A model generated the notes under the pieces. It saw nothing but the letters and a program-made list of their open reading frames with translations. It was not told the DNA's origin and did no database searches. 64,000 nucleotides of DNA from Pythium myriotylum (Eukaryota; Oomycota; Peronosporomycetes; Pythiales; Pythiaceae): contig JALJCQ010000004.1 in assembly GCA_023091665.1 (NCBI GenBank), forward strand, positions 2,356,001 to 2,420,000. Reading direction: 5' to 3'. The position numbers were made by a program, and so were the translations under genes. Positions 33,801-42,382 of the stretch are shown one piece after another. The number at the start of each line of letters is the position of its first letter. Positions within the stretch are counted from its first letter, which is position 1.

Positions 33801-34796
33801 GGTGGGCTGCCTTGGCATTTGTTTGTCTTGGTACTTCCTCTTTGCGTCCTGAAAGATCTTCTCGAATGATTCATACAACGCCTGGTTGCTCTCTTTAAAT
33901 CGCGCAACAAGTTGGAGAGCCTTCTTGTACCACTGGAGACTTGCCTCTCCGCGGCCGTTGAACTCAAGTTCAACTGCGAGATTGTGATACGCCACGGCGA
34001 GCGACACGATCTTTTCCTCGCGCGACTTTGCGTCTAGCACATCGTCACCGGATCGCTCGCTGTTAGTGTCGACGCCGCTGTCAAGCCCAACAAGCTCTTC
34101 CTGCGTGTGGAAGATCGCAGCCTGCGCGTGTTCGAGTGCAAGGTCGTGTCGTCCGAGCTGCGAGTGGATCGCGCACAAGTTCAAATGTGTGATCGAGAGA
34201 TTCTTGACATGGGCGCAGCCTGCGCCAATTTCTGCCGCCTCTTTCAGGTATTTGAGAGCCGACTTAAGCTTGCCAAGCTTGCGGTAGCAGCAGCCAATGT
34301 TGTTGTACGTGAGGATCTGCAGTGATTGGCAGTTCTTGAAGTTTCCAGGTGGCGCCGTGATCGCTTCGGCCTTGCGCAGCATTGACAGACACTGGTCAAA
34401 CTGTCCAAGAGCAAGAAACTGCATCGCAATCGAGTTGTAGCTCAGCACTACTTCATGGAGTGCCTTCTGGACCGCCGGACTCTCGAGCCCAAACATTCGC
34501 CGCTTGAGCCAGAGACTCTGCTCTAAGCACCCGAGCGCCTCGACGTCCATTTGCTTCTCCTTGAGGCATGCGACTGTTGAGTTGAGCATAGCGAGGAGGT
34601 TCTGGTCGCTCTCACTATACGACGCGGTGGGATTGCTCCCGTGGACATTGTCAGGAGAGTTTGCGCGTCGTCGGGTCGGGGAGGTCGGCTTTGGTGTAGA
34701 TGCACGCGCTGTGTGGGATGTATTGGGCGGCATTTGGAATCTGTCCGGAAGAAAGCGAGCCGAGGCCCCGCTCACAGGAGCTGTCGCGCTTCGCAT
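30829..34796 (-). CDS. TPR and IQ-motif protein
   Basis: Two exons (34796-31857 and 31791-30829) give about 1300 aa. An N-terminal TPR solenoid (about 55-325) is visible in units such as QILTYNNIGCCYRKLGKLKS and NLSITHLNLCAIHSQLGRHD. A long Ser/Arg-rich disordered part follows. From about 800 onward, repeated IQ-type calmodulin-binding motifs occur (AARRIQSAARRDVALRR, AAMLIQATYRRIF, AALTIQCSFRSYRA, SAIKIQALARGCQARF, AARNIQRVYREYAGRR, AAQTIQRRWRAWC, AATCIQALGRGYQARK). The C-terminus is helical. The frame continues upstream to another ATG at 34955, giving 53 more residues; I prefer 34796 (MRSATAPVSG). Such proteins often act at centrosomes, basal bodies or cilia; that role is inferred, and suits a zoospore-forming organism. 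Confidence 0.8.
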
Positions 34797-35115
34797 CGTG
34801 CAGATCGAAGCAGGCCTCTCCCTCAAAAACCGATCATCCCTCTTGCTTTCTTCCACGTGCACAACCACGTCCCGAGGTGTCCGATGGCTATATTCGCCTC
34901 TTCCCTCAAGCACGTTCGCGGTTACGAGCTTTTCGATCGGAAATAGCAAATGCATCAAGAAAGCAAGCCAGAGACTGAGGCAGAGCGAGATCAAAAGCTT
35001 CTGTAGACAGTGAGGACCGAATGACCAACACGCAGTGTATTCACATACAGCCACCAACCTCGGTTACCCGTGTTTCTGCTCTGAGCAGGACTCATTCATC
35101 GCGGTAATCTCTATC
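34797..35115. other. Intergenic region between two minus-strand genes
   Basis: This 319-base region holds the promoter of the TPR/IQ gene and the 3' flank of the repeat protein gene. It includes the possible 53-codon N-terminal extension noted for the TPR/IQ gene. Nothing else is evident. Confidence 0.35.
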
Positions 35116-37458
35116 TCAGTGCTGACCAACAATGTCCCGGGAGCGGAAGTCCTCGAGCTCACGCTCAAGAGAGTGGATGTAGTCTTGCATGCGGTAGAAC
35201 TGATCTGCCTGATCCGCCAGCACCTTAAGTAGATCGCTCTTCTCGTTCTCCAGCCGTTCAGCCATTTGCTTGTACATCTCTGCAAGCCGAATCGAATCAT
35301 CCAACGTCGAACTAGTTCTGCGGCTCTTACTCCTCTCACCAGGAGACACAGTAGTCGACGAAGCTGCTTTCCCATTCGTGGAAAGATCCGAAATGTGAAG
35401 CGAGGAGAGAGCTTCTTGAAGTTCGGTGGTAGGTTTCACCTCCGACGTCGCTTGAGCGCGCGAATGAGGCGTTGAGGAAGGATGCGAAGCTTCGCTGGGA
35501 CCGTTCGATGCAGGGTTCATTGCTCCTGGCGACGAAAAGAGGCCGCTTGCGTCACCGGTATGGGCTGCACTACCTTTCGGTGGCTGAGACACGAATTCTT
35601 TTGACGGATCCGAGTGCAAATGGTTCGAGCTGGGGAACGGCGTAGCGACGTCACTCGGTGTCTGATCGTAGTCGTGGTGAAAGTGGTCAGTGGCTGCAGA
35701 GTGACCAAAGGGCTCGCTGTGGTTAGTGTGCACTTCTTCAAACGGATGTGGTGTTGACTTCGCGAAGGGGGGAGTCTTGTCGAAGTCCCCACTCGTCGAT
35801 TGCCCAAAAGCGCTCGAAGAGGATTGCTCGAACGGACTTGAGGTCGACTGTTCGAATGGACTCGGCGTCGACTGATCAAATGGACTTGAAGTTGGTTGTT
35901 CAAACGGGCTCGAAGTCTGTTGATGAAACGGACCCAAAGTCTGTTGATCAAATGGGCTCGAAGTCTGTTGATCAAATGGGCTCGTCTGTTGATCAAAGGG
36001 ACTCGACGCTGATGATTCAAAGGGACTCGACACGGATGACTCAAATGCATTGGACGCTGACTGCTCAAACGGACTCGATGCAGATTGTTCGAATGGACTC
36101 GATGCAGATTGTTCGAATGGACTTGGAGCGGATTGCTGGAATGGACCAGAAGACTCAAATGAAGTTGGCGAAGAGTTGTCAAACGGGCTCTGCGAGGAAT
36201 TCTCAAATGGACTCGGCGCTGATTGTTCGAAGGGGCCGGGACTCGATTGCTCGTAAGTGCTTGATGTGGCGTGTTCGAAGTGACCTCCAAAAGAGTTTGT
36301 GGCAGAGCTATCGAATGGACTCGGAGCGGACTGTTCGAAATGGCTAGGGGCGGAGTGTTCAAATAGACTTGACGCCGCGTTATCAAACGCATTTGAAGAT
36401 GATTGTTCAAAAGGACTTGGGGCCGACTGCTCGAAAGCACTGGAAGCGGAATGTTGAAATACACCAGAAGCGGGACTGTCTTCCGGTACCGATTGCTCGA
36501 AGGGGCCAGGAGAAGACTCGAAGCGATTCGCACCTGCCTGTTCGTAAGTGTTTAACGATGGTTCAACAGGACTCGACGCTGAGTGTTCGAAAGGGCTGCT
36601 ACCAGTTGGCTGGTCAAACGCGCTAGACGGGGCTTGATCAAAGGGGCTGGTGTTGGCGTCACCCCCGTGAAGCTGGTAAGAAGACTCACGATCAAACGCA
36701 ACTTCGTTCGATTGGTGGGTTGATGAAGACTCCTCAGCGCGGCCATTCTCGTATCCTGAGTGAGCGTGGCTCTCGTGCACAGCATTCCCATCCCCAGCTT
36801 CCTGCGGCTGCTGGTACTGCTGGTATTCTTCAGACGAATACTGATACTGCCCACCGTACTGGTCTTCAGTGTACTGTTGCTGATCATAGTACTGCTGCTG
36901 GTCGTAGTACTGCTGCTGATCGTAGTATTGCTGCTGGTCGTACTGCTGGTAGTACTCATTGTAGTTGTACTGGTCGGCGGACTGCTGATACTGGTGGTCA
37001 TGGCCGCCCTCGTAGTACTGCTGCTGGTCATGGGGCTGATCATAGTGCTGGTGGTGGCCGTACTGGTCGTGCTGGTGGCTGGAAAACGGGTCTGCGCTGG
37101 CAGCTCCATGGCCATGGCCGTTGAACAAGTCGCTCACCGAGCCCTGGGGCTCTTCCTCTGGGGCGTTCTGGCGTTGCTCCTGGTGCGCCGGCGCCGGCGC
37201 TGGCGGGAACGCCTTCTTGCCGTCGTCGAAGAGGTCCACGGTGTCGTACTTGGCGCCGGTCGTCGAGGACGAGAGCGGGATGTCGTCCAGATGCGGGCCG
37301 CCGGCCGCCGACGCCGCGTGGGCGGAGAACGGCGGGCGGCTCGGGAAGGCGGCGGCGTCCTCCTGGACGCGCTGGCTCGCCCAGTCGCCGCCGCCCGACG
37401 CGCCGGGCTTGGCTTCGGCGGCACCGTCGACCACGAAGCGCTGCAGCAAGCGGTTCAT
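35116..37458 (-). CDS. Long Ser-Pro-Phe repeat protein with prion-like Tyr/Gln tract
   Basis: A single exon of 780 aa from the ATG at 37456-37458 (MNRLLQRFVVDG). Residues 1-100 are low complexity with VDLFDDGKKAF. Residues about 125-225 are His/Gln/Tyr-rich and contain four tandem copies of a QQQYYD-type unit. Residues about 270-560 consist of some 30-35 imperfect 9-10 residue units of the form S-x-x-SPF-E/D-Q, with variants SAF, GPF, NAF and SSF. The last 100 residues contain an ordered coiled coil (LAEMYKQMAERLENEKSDLL to LERELEDFRSRD). No enzyme motif is present. The layout resembles flexible scaffold proteins with many short Phe-based docking motifs, as in endocytic adaptors, though NPF motifs are absent. 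Function unknown. Confidence 0.8.
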   Translation of the reverse strand: MNRLLQRFVVDGAAEAKPGASGGGDWASQRVQEDAAAFPSRPPFSAHAASAAGGPHLDDIPLSSSTTGAKYDTVDLFDDGKKAFPPAPAPAHQEQRQNAPEEEPQGSVSDLFNGHGHGAASADPFSSHQHDQYGHHQHYDQPHDQQQYYEGGHDHQYQQSADQYNYNEYYQQYDQQQYYDQQQYYDQQQYYDQQQYTEDQYGGQYQYSSEEYQQYQQPQEAGDGNAVHESHAHSGYENGRAEESSSTHQSNEVAFDRESSYQLHGGDANTSPFDQAPSSAFDQPTGSSPFEHSASSPVEPSLNTYEQAGANRFESSPGPFEQSVPEDSPASGVFQHSASSAFEQSAPSPFEQSSSNAFDNAASSLFEHSAPSHFEQSAPSPFDSSATNSFGGHFEHATSSTYEQSSPGPFEQSAPSPFENSSQSPFDNSSPTSFESSGPFQQSAPSPFEQSASSPFEQSASSPFEQSASNAFESSVSSPFESSASSPFDQQTSPFDQQTSSPFDQQTLGPFHQQTSSPFEQPTSSPFDQSTPSPFEQSTSSPFEQSSSSAFGQSTSGDFDKTPPFAKSTPHPFEEVHTNHSEPFGHSAATDHFHHDYDQTPSDVATPFPSSNHLHSDPSKEFVSQPPKGSAAHTGDASGLFSSPGAMNPASNGPSEASHPSSTPHSRAQATSEVKPTTELQEALSSLHISDLSTNGKAASSTTVSPGERSKSRRTSSTLDDSIRLAEMYKQMAERLENEKSDLLKVLADQADQFYRMQDYIHSLERELEDFRSRDIVGQH
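35770..36660 (-). repeat. Tandem imperfect repeat encoding SPFEQ-type units
   Basis: Successive units of about 27-30 bases encode variants of Ser-Pro-Phe-Glu/Asp-Gln. The most uniform copies lie at about 35860-36130, including three consecutive DQQT-type and three EQSA-type units. Variation between units is mixed synonymous and non-synonymous, as expected for expansion and decay under weak coding constraint. Confidence 0.75.
36870..36960 (-). repeat. Tandem repeat encoding QQQYYD units
   Basis: Four near-identical 18-base copies read TACTGCTGCTGATCGTAG-like on the plus strand and encode Tyr-Asp-Gln-Gln-Gln-Tyr in the gene. The tract is part of a longer Tyr/Gln-rich, prion-like segment. Confidence 0.75.
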
Positions 37459-37921
37459 CTCGCTCGGCCACCCCTGCGCACTCGTCTTCCTCTCTCCCTT
37501 GTGACCAGCTCGAAAATGATGATCCGTTAGCAACCGACAAGAGTTCTTAACAAGCGCCCGAGGGCAGGGCGAACGTAAGAGAAGCAGTAAGCGAACTTGC
37601 CACTCCTCCTCAGATCCTCCGCAGAGCTGAGTCCTGCTCCGCGCCTCCACAAGATCCGATCCACCATGCGGAAAAAATGCGAGAGACTCGCGCCCCCCAT
37701 CACTCAGCCGCCGGCGCGACGACGATGCGCCGCGTCGCAAGGCCGGCCGCGCAGTCCTGGAATCGACGCGGTCGAGCTCAGGCACCAACACCACACCAAC
37801 ACCACAGCGCAGCGCCGCGACGGACGACTGGCCGACGGCGACGAGAACGAGAACGAGAGAACGAGAGCGCCGCCACGTGCGCTGCTGAGGACGCGTCACG
37901 CTACGAGGAGCGATAACAACG
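37459..37921. other. Divergent intergenic region
   Basis: This 463-base region separates the repeat protein gene (minus strand) from the H1-tail gene (plus strand). On the minus strand, GATCATCATTTTCGAGC about 60 bases upstream of the ATG resembles the oomycete initiator (TCATTYY), but the match is short. An open frame on the minus strand crosses the region without a credible start. No other gene is seen. Confidence 0.35.
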
Positions 37922-39340
37922 ATGATGACATCGGCGGTGACGACAACGACGCTGTCGATGATGAGGACGAAGGAACGGGCCGCGACCGGAGCGTCGGCCG
38001 GCCCGACGAGACCACGATCGCCACCACCACCGCACAGCCCCGCGATGTCGGCGTCTTCGCCCGAGGAGGCGGTGGACCCGCTGTCCACGAGCGGGTACCG
38101 AGTCATCGTGGCGCGCATGGTGAGGGGCGCGCGCGACGCCGTCTTGGACAGCGCGCTGGCGGCCGGACTCGATCCCGTGGTCAACAAGCTCCACCGCAGC
38201 CTCGCGCAGCATGTGGACGAGCTGTCGGACGAGCTTGTGCATGCGCTGAGGTGGATCGAGTACGCCGAAGCGGAGCTCGCTCGGCGCGAGGTCGAAGTGG
38301 CTTGTCTCCGCGACGAGCTCGCGTATGCGTATGCGTATGGGTCGGCGTCGGCGTCGCACACGGCGTCCTCGCGCACCGATATGGACGTGGACGACGACGA
38401 CGGCAACGACGGTGACTACTACTACGACGACGACGATCTGTCGTCGTTGGGCGACGAGTGCGAGGACGACGACGGCGCGGAGAGCGCGCTCAAGTGGATG
38501 AAGTCGCAGAGCGATTGCGTGGCGTCGCAGCCGCTGGACGAAGCGACGGTGCGAGCGCTGGAGGAGGTCTTGGCGCGTGGTGCGGAGGCGCTGGCGGAGG
38601 TCGGCGACGAGGCGCTCACGTTGGGCGACCTTGACGAGAGCATGGAGGACTCTTGTGCGTCGTGTGAGGCAATGGAGGTTATCGAGAGTCCGCGCAGAGA
38701 GGCTACCGACGAGGACGAGGACGTCGCGTCGAGCTCTGTTGCCGTGGCCAAGACTCAAGTGCTTCCTCCTCCTCCTTCGGCTGCGATGCCGCTTGTTTCA
38801 CAGATCGTTCCGCCAAAGATCTTCCCGTCGCGAGCAATCTCCGTGCGGCGTCCAGTGGGCACGTTGGCCCACGGCGTGACGCCAGCGCCTGCGCTGATGG
38901 CCGGCGGTGCAAGGCCGCCGGCGAGTGTCAATGTTTTTGGTTGGCCGCAGCCCGTGACGACCACAAAGGTCAAGACTGACGCGAAGATCAAGACCATCAC
39001 TGAGGCCAAGACTGCCACGAAAGCCAAGACTGTCACGAAGCTCAAGGGCGAGAAGGGTGCCAAACGACCGAGCGGGGTCGCACACGCGCCGGCGAAGAAG
39101 CAAGCCACAGCAGTGGCCTTGACTACAGCGGCTAAGACGGCTAAGACGGCTAAGACGGCTAAGACGGCTCCGACGGTGAAGAAGACCACGATGACAGCGA
39201 AGACTGCGGCGGTGTCAGCGAGGCCAACGCAGCCAACGAAGCCAACGAAGCCGACGCAGCCGACGCAGCCGGTGAAGAACAAGAAGTCCTCGGCGGCGAA
39301 GGCACCGACGCCCGCTCCGGCACCGCGCCGCTGGCGGTGA
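37922..39340 (+). CDS. Acidic coiled-coil protein with a histone H1-like Lys/Ala/Thr tail
   Basis: A single exon of 472 aa from the first ATG; an internal ATG at 38045 (MSASSPEEAVDP) is a plausible alternative giving 431 aa. A helical region (about 60-135: YRVIVARMVRGARDAVLDSA, DELSDELVHALRWIEYAEAE) precedes an acidic Asp-run segment at about 155-180. After a disordered middle, the last 130 residues are Lys/Ala/Thr/Pro-rich, with tandem AKT units (about 402-415) and PTKP/PTQP units. This resembles the basic tail of linker histones or other chromatin proteins. No globular H1 winged helix is visible, so it is not a histone. DNA or chromatin contact is inferred from the tail alone. Confidence 0.65.
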   Translation: MMTSAVTTTTLSMMRTKERAATGASAGPTRPRSPPPPHSPAMSASSPEEAVDPLSTSGYRVIVARMVRGARDAVLDSALAAGLDPVVNKLHRSLAQHVDELSDELVHALRWIEYAEAELARREVEVACLRDELAYAYAYGSASASHTASSRTDMDVDDDDGNDGDYYYDDDDLSSLGDECEDDDGAESALKWMKSQSDCVASQPLDEATVRALEEVLARGAEALAEVGDEALTLGDLDESMEDSCASCEAMEVIESPRREATDEDEDVASSSVAVAKTQVLPPPPSAAMPLVSQIVPPKIFPSRAISVRRPVGTLAHGVTPAPALMAGGARPPASVNVFGWPQPVTTTKVKTDAKIKTITEAKTATKAKTVTKLKGEKGAKRPSGVAHAPAKKQATAVALTTAAKTAKTAKTAKTAPTVKKTTMTAKTAAVSARPTQPTKPTKPTQPTQPVKNKKSSAAKAPTPAPAPRRWR

Positions 39341-40490
39341 GTGGTGCTTGGATCCTCCCCGGTGATCGACAGACTGTCCATCCAGCAGCAACGAAGGAAC
39401 GAAGGAACGAAGGCAGCGGGCGGGCAGGCAGGCAGGCAGGCACATGACCGCGAGCGCATGCGGCTTATAGGACGCAATCAGATTGCATTTGCATGCGCAG
39501 TGCCGAGCCGAGCCGAGCCGCGCGCCTGGTGCCAGAACCAAGTGACGAGACGCGATGAAATGCAAGAGAGTGGGAGGCGCGAGCGAGATAGCGAGCGGGT
39601 GCGCGGGCCGGGTCGGACACACTTGACGACGGGAACGAGACGCGACCGAGCGACAGCACGTCGGCAGCGACGAGTTGGCGGATGCGGCGATGGCCAAACG
39701 AGACTGCGAAGGCGGCTGGTGGACGTGGCAAGCCCATGGCGTTGGCGGGTGAGAAGCTCGGAGTCATGCTCCTTTGTGAGAAGACCGGAGGCGTCTCCTC
39801 GCCGCGAAGACGCTCGGGTGTCCCGCGGAGTCCAGTCGCTGGTCTCGCATCGCTCCACACGTGGGCTCGTGGTTTTGCTGGCTGTGGGCGTCGCTGGTGC
39901 GTCTGTCGAGACGTCGTTGAGTGGTGTTTGGCGCCTTGCGCGCTTTGTCTCTCTGGATTGGCTCGTGTTCGTTTGTTTGTTTTCTCCCACTCCGTTTCGT
40001 TGTGTGTCTGGACAGGATGAGGACGTGGGTCGTCGAGTCGGGAGCGAGTCGGGAGCGAGACGGTCGCGAGGCAGTGGACGTGTTTGGAGACGCGTGCCAA
40101 CTGAGGAAGGTAGAGAAAGACGAGTAGTAGGATGGATATGTTATGAAGAAGAGAATGATTATTTATTTCAGCGAGTCGAGAGAATCGTTGTTTTGTGTGA
40201 TGGTGCCTGCAGATGATCTGCTGTGGCTCACTCCGTGCATCGTGTGACGCGAACTGTCGTTCTGGTTGACGCAACCTGTTCGGCGACGAGTCAATCCAGA
40301 AAGTTGGATGCAGATTGTTTGACATCTCCTTTCGCAGGAGGGCGGACAACTCTTCACGCCCATCCACTCGGAGTGTTGGTACGGCATCCCATTCGGATCC
40401 TTCCAGGCTCGAGTCGAGCGTCATCGGCAGCTGATCACCCAGTGCCATTCTCGATCTTCCACGCCCCAAGTTCAAGCGGACGGACGCGCC
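39341..40490. other. Intergenic region with simple repeats
   Basis: This 1.15 kb region lies between two plus-strand genes. Just downstream of the first gene are short tandem repeats: GAACGAAG units at about 39391-39412 and GGCAGGCAGGCAGGCA at about 39423-39442. Long open frames exist on both strands, but they overlap each other and have arbitrary Arg/Ser/Thr-rich composition. The distal end contains the carboxypeptidase promoter. No gene is called. Confidence 0.4.
40443..40460 (+). promoter_or_regulatory. Candidate oomycete core promoter of the first carboxypeptidase
   Basis: TGCCATTCTCGATCTTCC lies about 30 bases upstream of the ATG and partly fits the oomycete initiator plus flanking region (GCTCATTYYNCAWTTT). 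The same core, ATTCxCGATCTTCC, recurs upstream of the paralog at 42314-42331, although the rest of the two upstream regions differ. This conservation against a divergent background supports function. Confidence 0.4.
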
Positions 40491-41993
40491 ATGGCCGGAG
40501 AACGCACGCCGCTCTTCACCACCAACGGCGACGCGTCGCGTTCCAACAAGCGCCGCTTCTACGCCAAGATCGCCGCCGCCGCCGCGCTCGTCGTCGCCAC
40601 CACCGTCGTCATCTACGCCGCCACGAGATCCGACGACGCGAAGGCCTCGTCCAAGCCAGCTGCCGTCTCCTCCATCACGGACGACAACTGGTTCTGTGGC
40701 GAGACCAAGTTCGAGGCCGACTACATTAAGCTGTCGAACAAGAAGGGCGACGACGAGTACTTCTACTGGTTTGTGCCGTCTCGCAGCGCGGATCCGAGCA
40801 AGGATCCGTTGGTGTTGTGGCTCACTGGTGGTCCAGGTAGCTCAAGCATGCTCGCTATGTTCACGGAGAACGGCCCGTGCATGGTCACGTCGGACGCTAT
40901 CACTGAGGTCAAGACGACGTGGAACCGCTACTCGTGGACGAACAACGCGAACGTGATCTGGTTGGACCAGCCATCAGGTGTCGGCTTCTCGAGCTATGAC
41001 AACCGAGAGGACGATGACTTCACTGAAGCTGACGTCGGTGCAAACATGTATGCGTTCCTGAACGGATTTCTCGACAAGCACCCCGAGTTCGTCGGACGCG
41101 ATTTCTACATCACTGGCGAGAGTTACGGTGGGCATTACGTTCCAGGTTCTTCTCACTACATCTGGCAACAGAACAAGAAACTCCCACAAGGCGAAGCGAA
41201 ACGAATCAACCTCAAGGGAATCGCCATCGGCAACGGACTCACCAACCCGAACATCCAGTACAAGTACAACCAGGATATGGCGAACAACCAGTACAACATC
41301 ACGTTGTTGACGGACGCACAGGTGGCGAAGATGAAAGAAGACAGTGTGGAGTGTATCGCGTTGACGGAGCGTTGTCAGTCTTCGCCGAAGAACGGTTCTA
41401 TTTGTGTGGACGCGCAGGGTTGTTGGCAGGAGAAGTTGATCACGCCGTTCATGGACGTGCATCGCAACATGTACGACATTCGACAAGATTGCCCTCTTGG
41501 TCCCGAGGTCTGTGGATCTGAAGAGTTCCTCCCTTTGGCTAAATACTTCGAGTTGGAACTCGTGAAACGCCATCTCCCCGTCTTGAAGCATTCATGGGTC
41601 CCGTCAACTCAAGTCGTTGGAGTCAACTACGTCAGCTCAGGTGACTGGTCGTTCGCGTACCACACGTACGTTGCCGATCTGCTCAACGACGGCCTGCGCG
41701 TCCTCATCTACGCCGGAGACGCCGACCTCATGTGCAACTGGATCGGCAACCGAGCCTGGACGCTCGATCTCGACTGGAACGGGAAGGACGGCTACAACGC
41801 GGCACATGAGTACGCGCTCAAGACGCAGGACCCGTTCGTGGAGAATGCTCCGGTGGTGGTTGCGGGTGTGGCTCGTCAGTTCGAGAACTTCGCGTTCGTG
41901 CGAGTGTACAATGCTGGTCACATGGTGCCGACGAACCAGCCTGCGGTGTCGTGGGTGCTGATTGACAAGTTCTTCAAGGGCGAACAGTACTAG
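40491..41993 (+). CDS. Membrane-anchored serine carboxypeptidase (S10), copy 1
   Basis: A single exon of 500 aa. S10 peptidases remove C-terminal residues from peptides at acid pH. The catalytic triad is visible: Ser211 in GESYGGHY, Asp410 in AGDADLMCNW and His477 in NAGHMVPTNQP. The oxyanion segment TGGPGSSSMLAMFTENGPC and the WLDQPSGVGFS strand are intact. Instead of a cleavable signal, residues 23-43 form a membrane helix after a basic stretch (SNKRRFYAKIAAAAALVV), so it should be a type II protein with a luminal or extracellular enzyme domain. Paired Cys suggest disulfides. It is followed in tandem by a close paralog. Vacuolar or cell-surface peptide digestion is inferred. Confidence 0.95.
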   Translation: MAGERTPLFTTNGDASRSNKRRFYAKIAAAAALVVATTVVIYAATRSDDAKASSKPAAVSSITDDNWFCGETKFEADYIKLSNKKGDDEYFYWFVPSRSADPSKDPLVLWLTGGPGSSSMLAMFTENGPCMVTSDAITEVKTTWNRYSWTNNANVIWLDQPSGVGFSSYDNREDDDFTEADVGANMYAFLNGFLDKHPEFVGRDFYITGESYGGHYVPGSSHYIWQQNKKLPQGEAKRINLKGIAIGNGLTNPNIQYKYNQDMANNQYNITLLTDAQVAKMKEDSVECIALTERCQSSPKNGSICVDAQGCWQEKLITPFMDVHRNMYDIRQDCPLGPEVCGSEEFLPLAKYFELELVKRHLPVLKHSWVPSTQVVGVNYVSSGDWSFAYHTYVADLLNDGLRVLIYAGDADLMCNWIGNRAWTLDLDWNGKDGYNAAHEYALKTQDPFVENAPVVVAGVARQFENFAFVRVYNAGHMVPTNQPAVSWVLIDKFFKGEQY

Positions 41994-42382
41994 ATCGAGG
42001 CTTCAGCTGTGCAGTTGGTTGAATTACTCGGATCCATCTTACTTGATCGGGTTGTCAATACGAAACGTCTCTTGATGATCTTTGAGTTGAATGGTTAGAA
42101 TGTATGGACCAATGGACCACAGTGATGCGATAGTGGGCCGGTGCGATGGGCTTGGGCTCTTTCCAGCGGAGAGACCAACACGCGTACAGAATGATGGCGT
42201 CGTGGTTCAAAGAGGAGCCATTTGCATCGGGTTTTCCACTTGTGGCGTAGCTCTTCGATCTGATCATCCGTGTTGTGTGCGCCAATGGCACACAGAACAG
42301 AACGACGCGAAGAGCTCATTCGCGATCTTCCGCCCCACCTCCCAAGCCCGAGAGAGACCAGCGAACCAACAGACCAAGCGCC
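41994..42382. other. Intergenic region between the tandem carboxypeptidases
   Basis: This 389-base region holds the 3' flank of copy 1 and the promoter of copy 2. It shows no extended similarity to the region upstream of copy 1 except the short core at 42314-42331 and a few bases at the ATG. No gene is seen. Confidence 0.4.
42314..42331 (+). promoter_or_regulatory. Candidate oomycete core promoter of the second carboxypeptidase
   Basis: GCTCATTCGCGATCTTCC begins with an exact GCTCATT initiator, followed by a CGATCTT flanking segment, 52 bases upstream of the ATG. It fits the known oomycete 16-19 base core promoter better than its counterpart at copy 1. Confidence 0.5.

Noticed and set aside
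37459..38406. Upstream extension of the SPF-repeat open frame by 316 codons
   Set aside because: The extension is antisense to the plus-strand gene at 37922 and composed of Val/Ser/Arg runs mirroring its Asp and Ala codons. The ATG at 37458 gives a sensible start.
39465..40475. Open frames of 291 and 336 codons on opposite strands
   Set aside because: They overlap each other, have random-like composition and contain no recognisable segment. I treat the region as intergenic.
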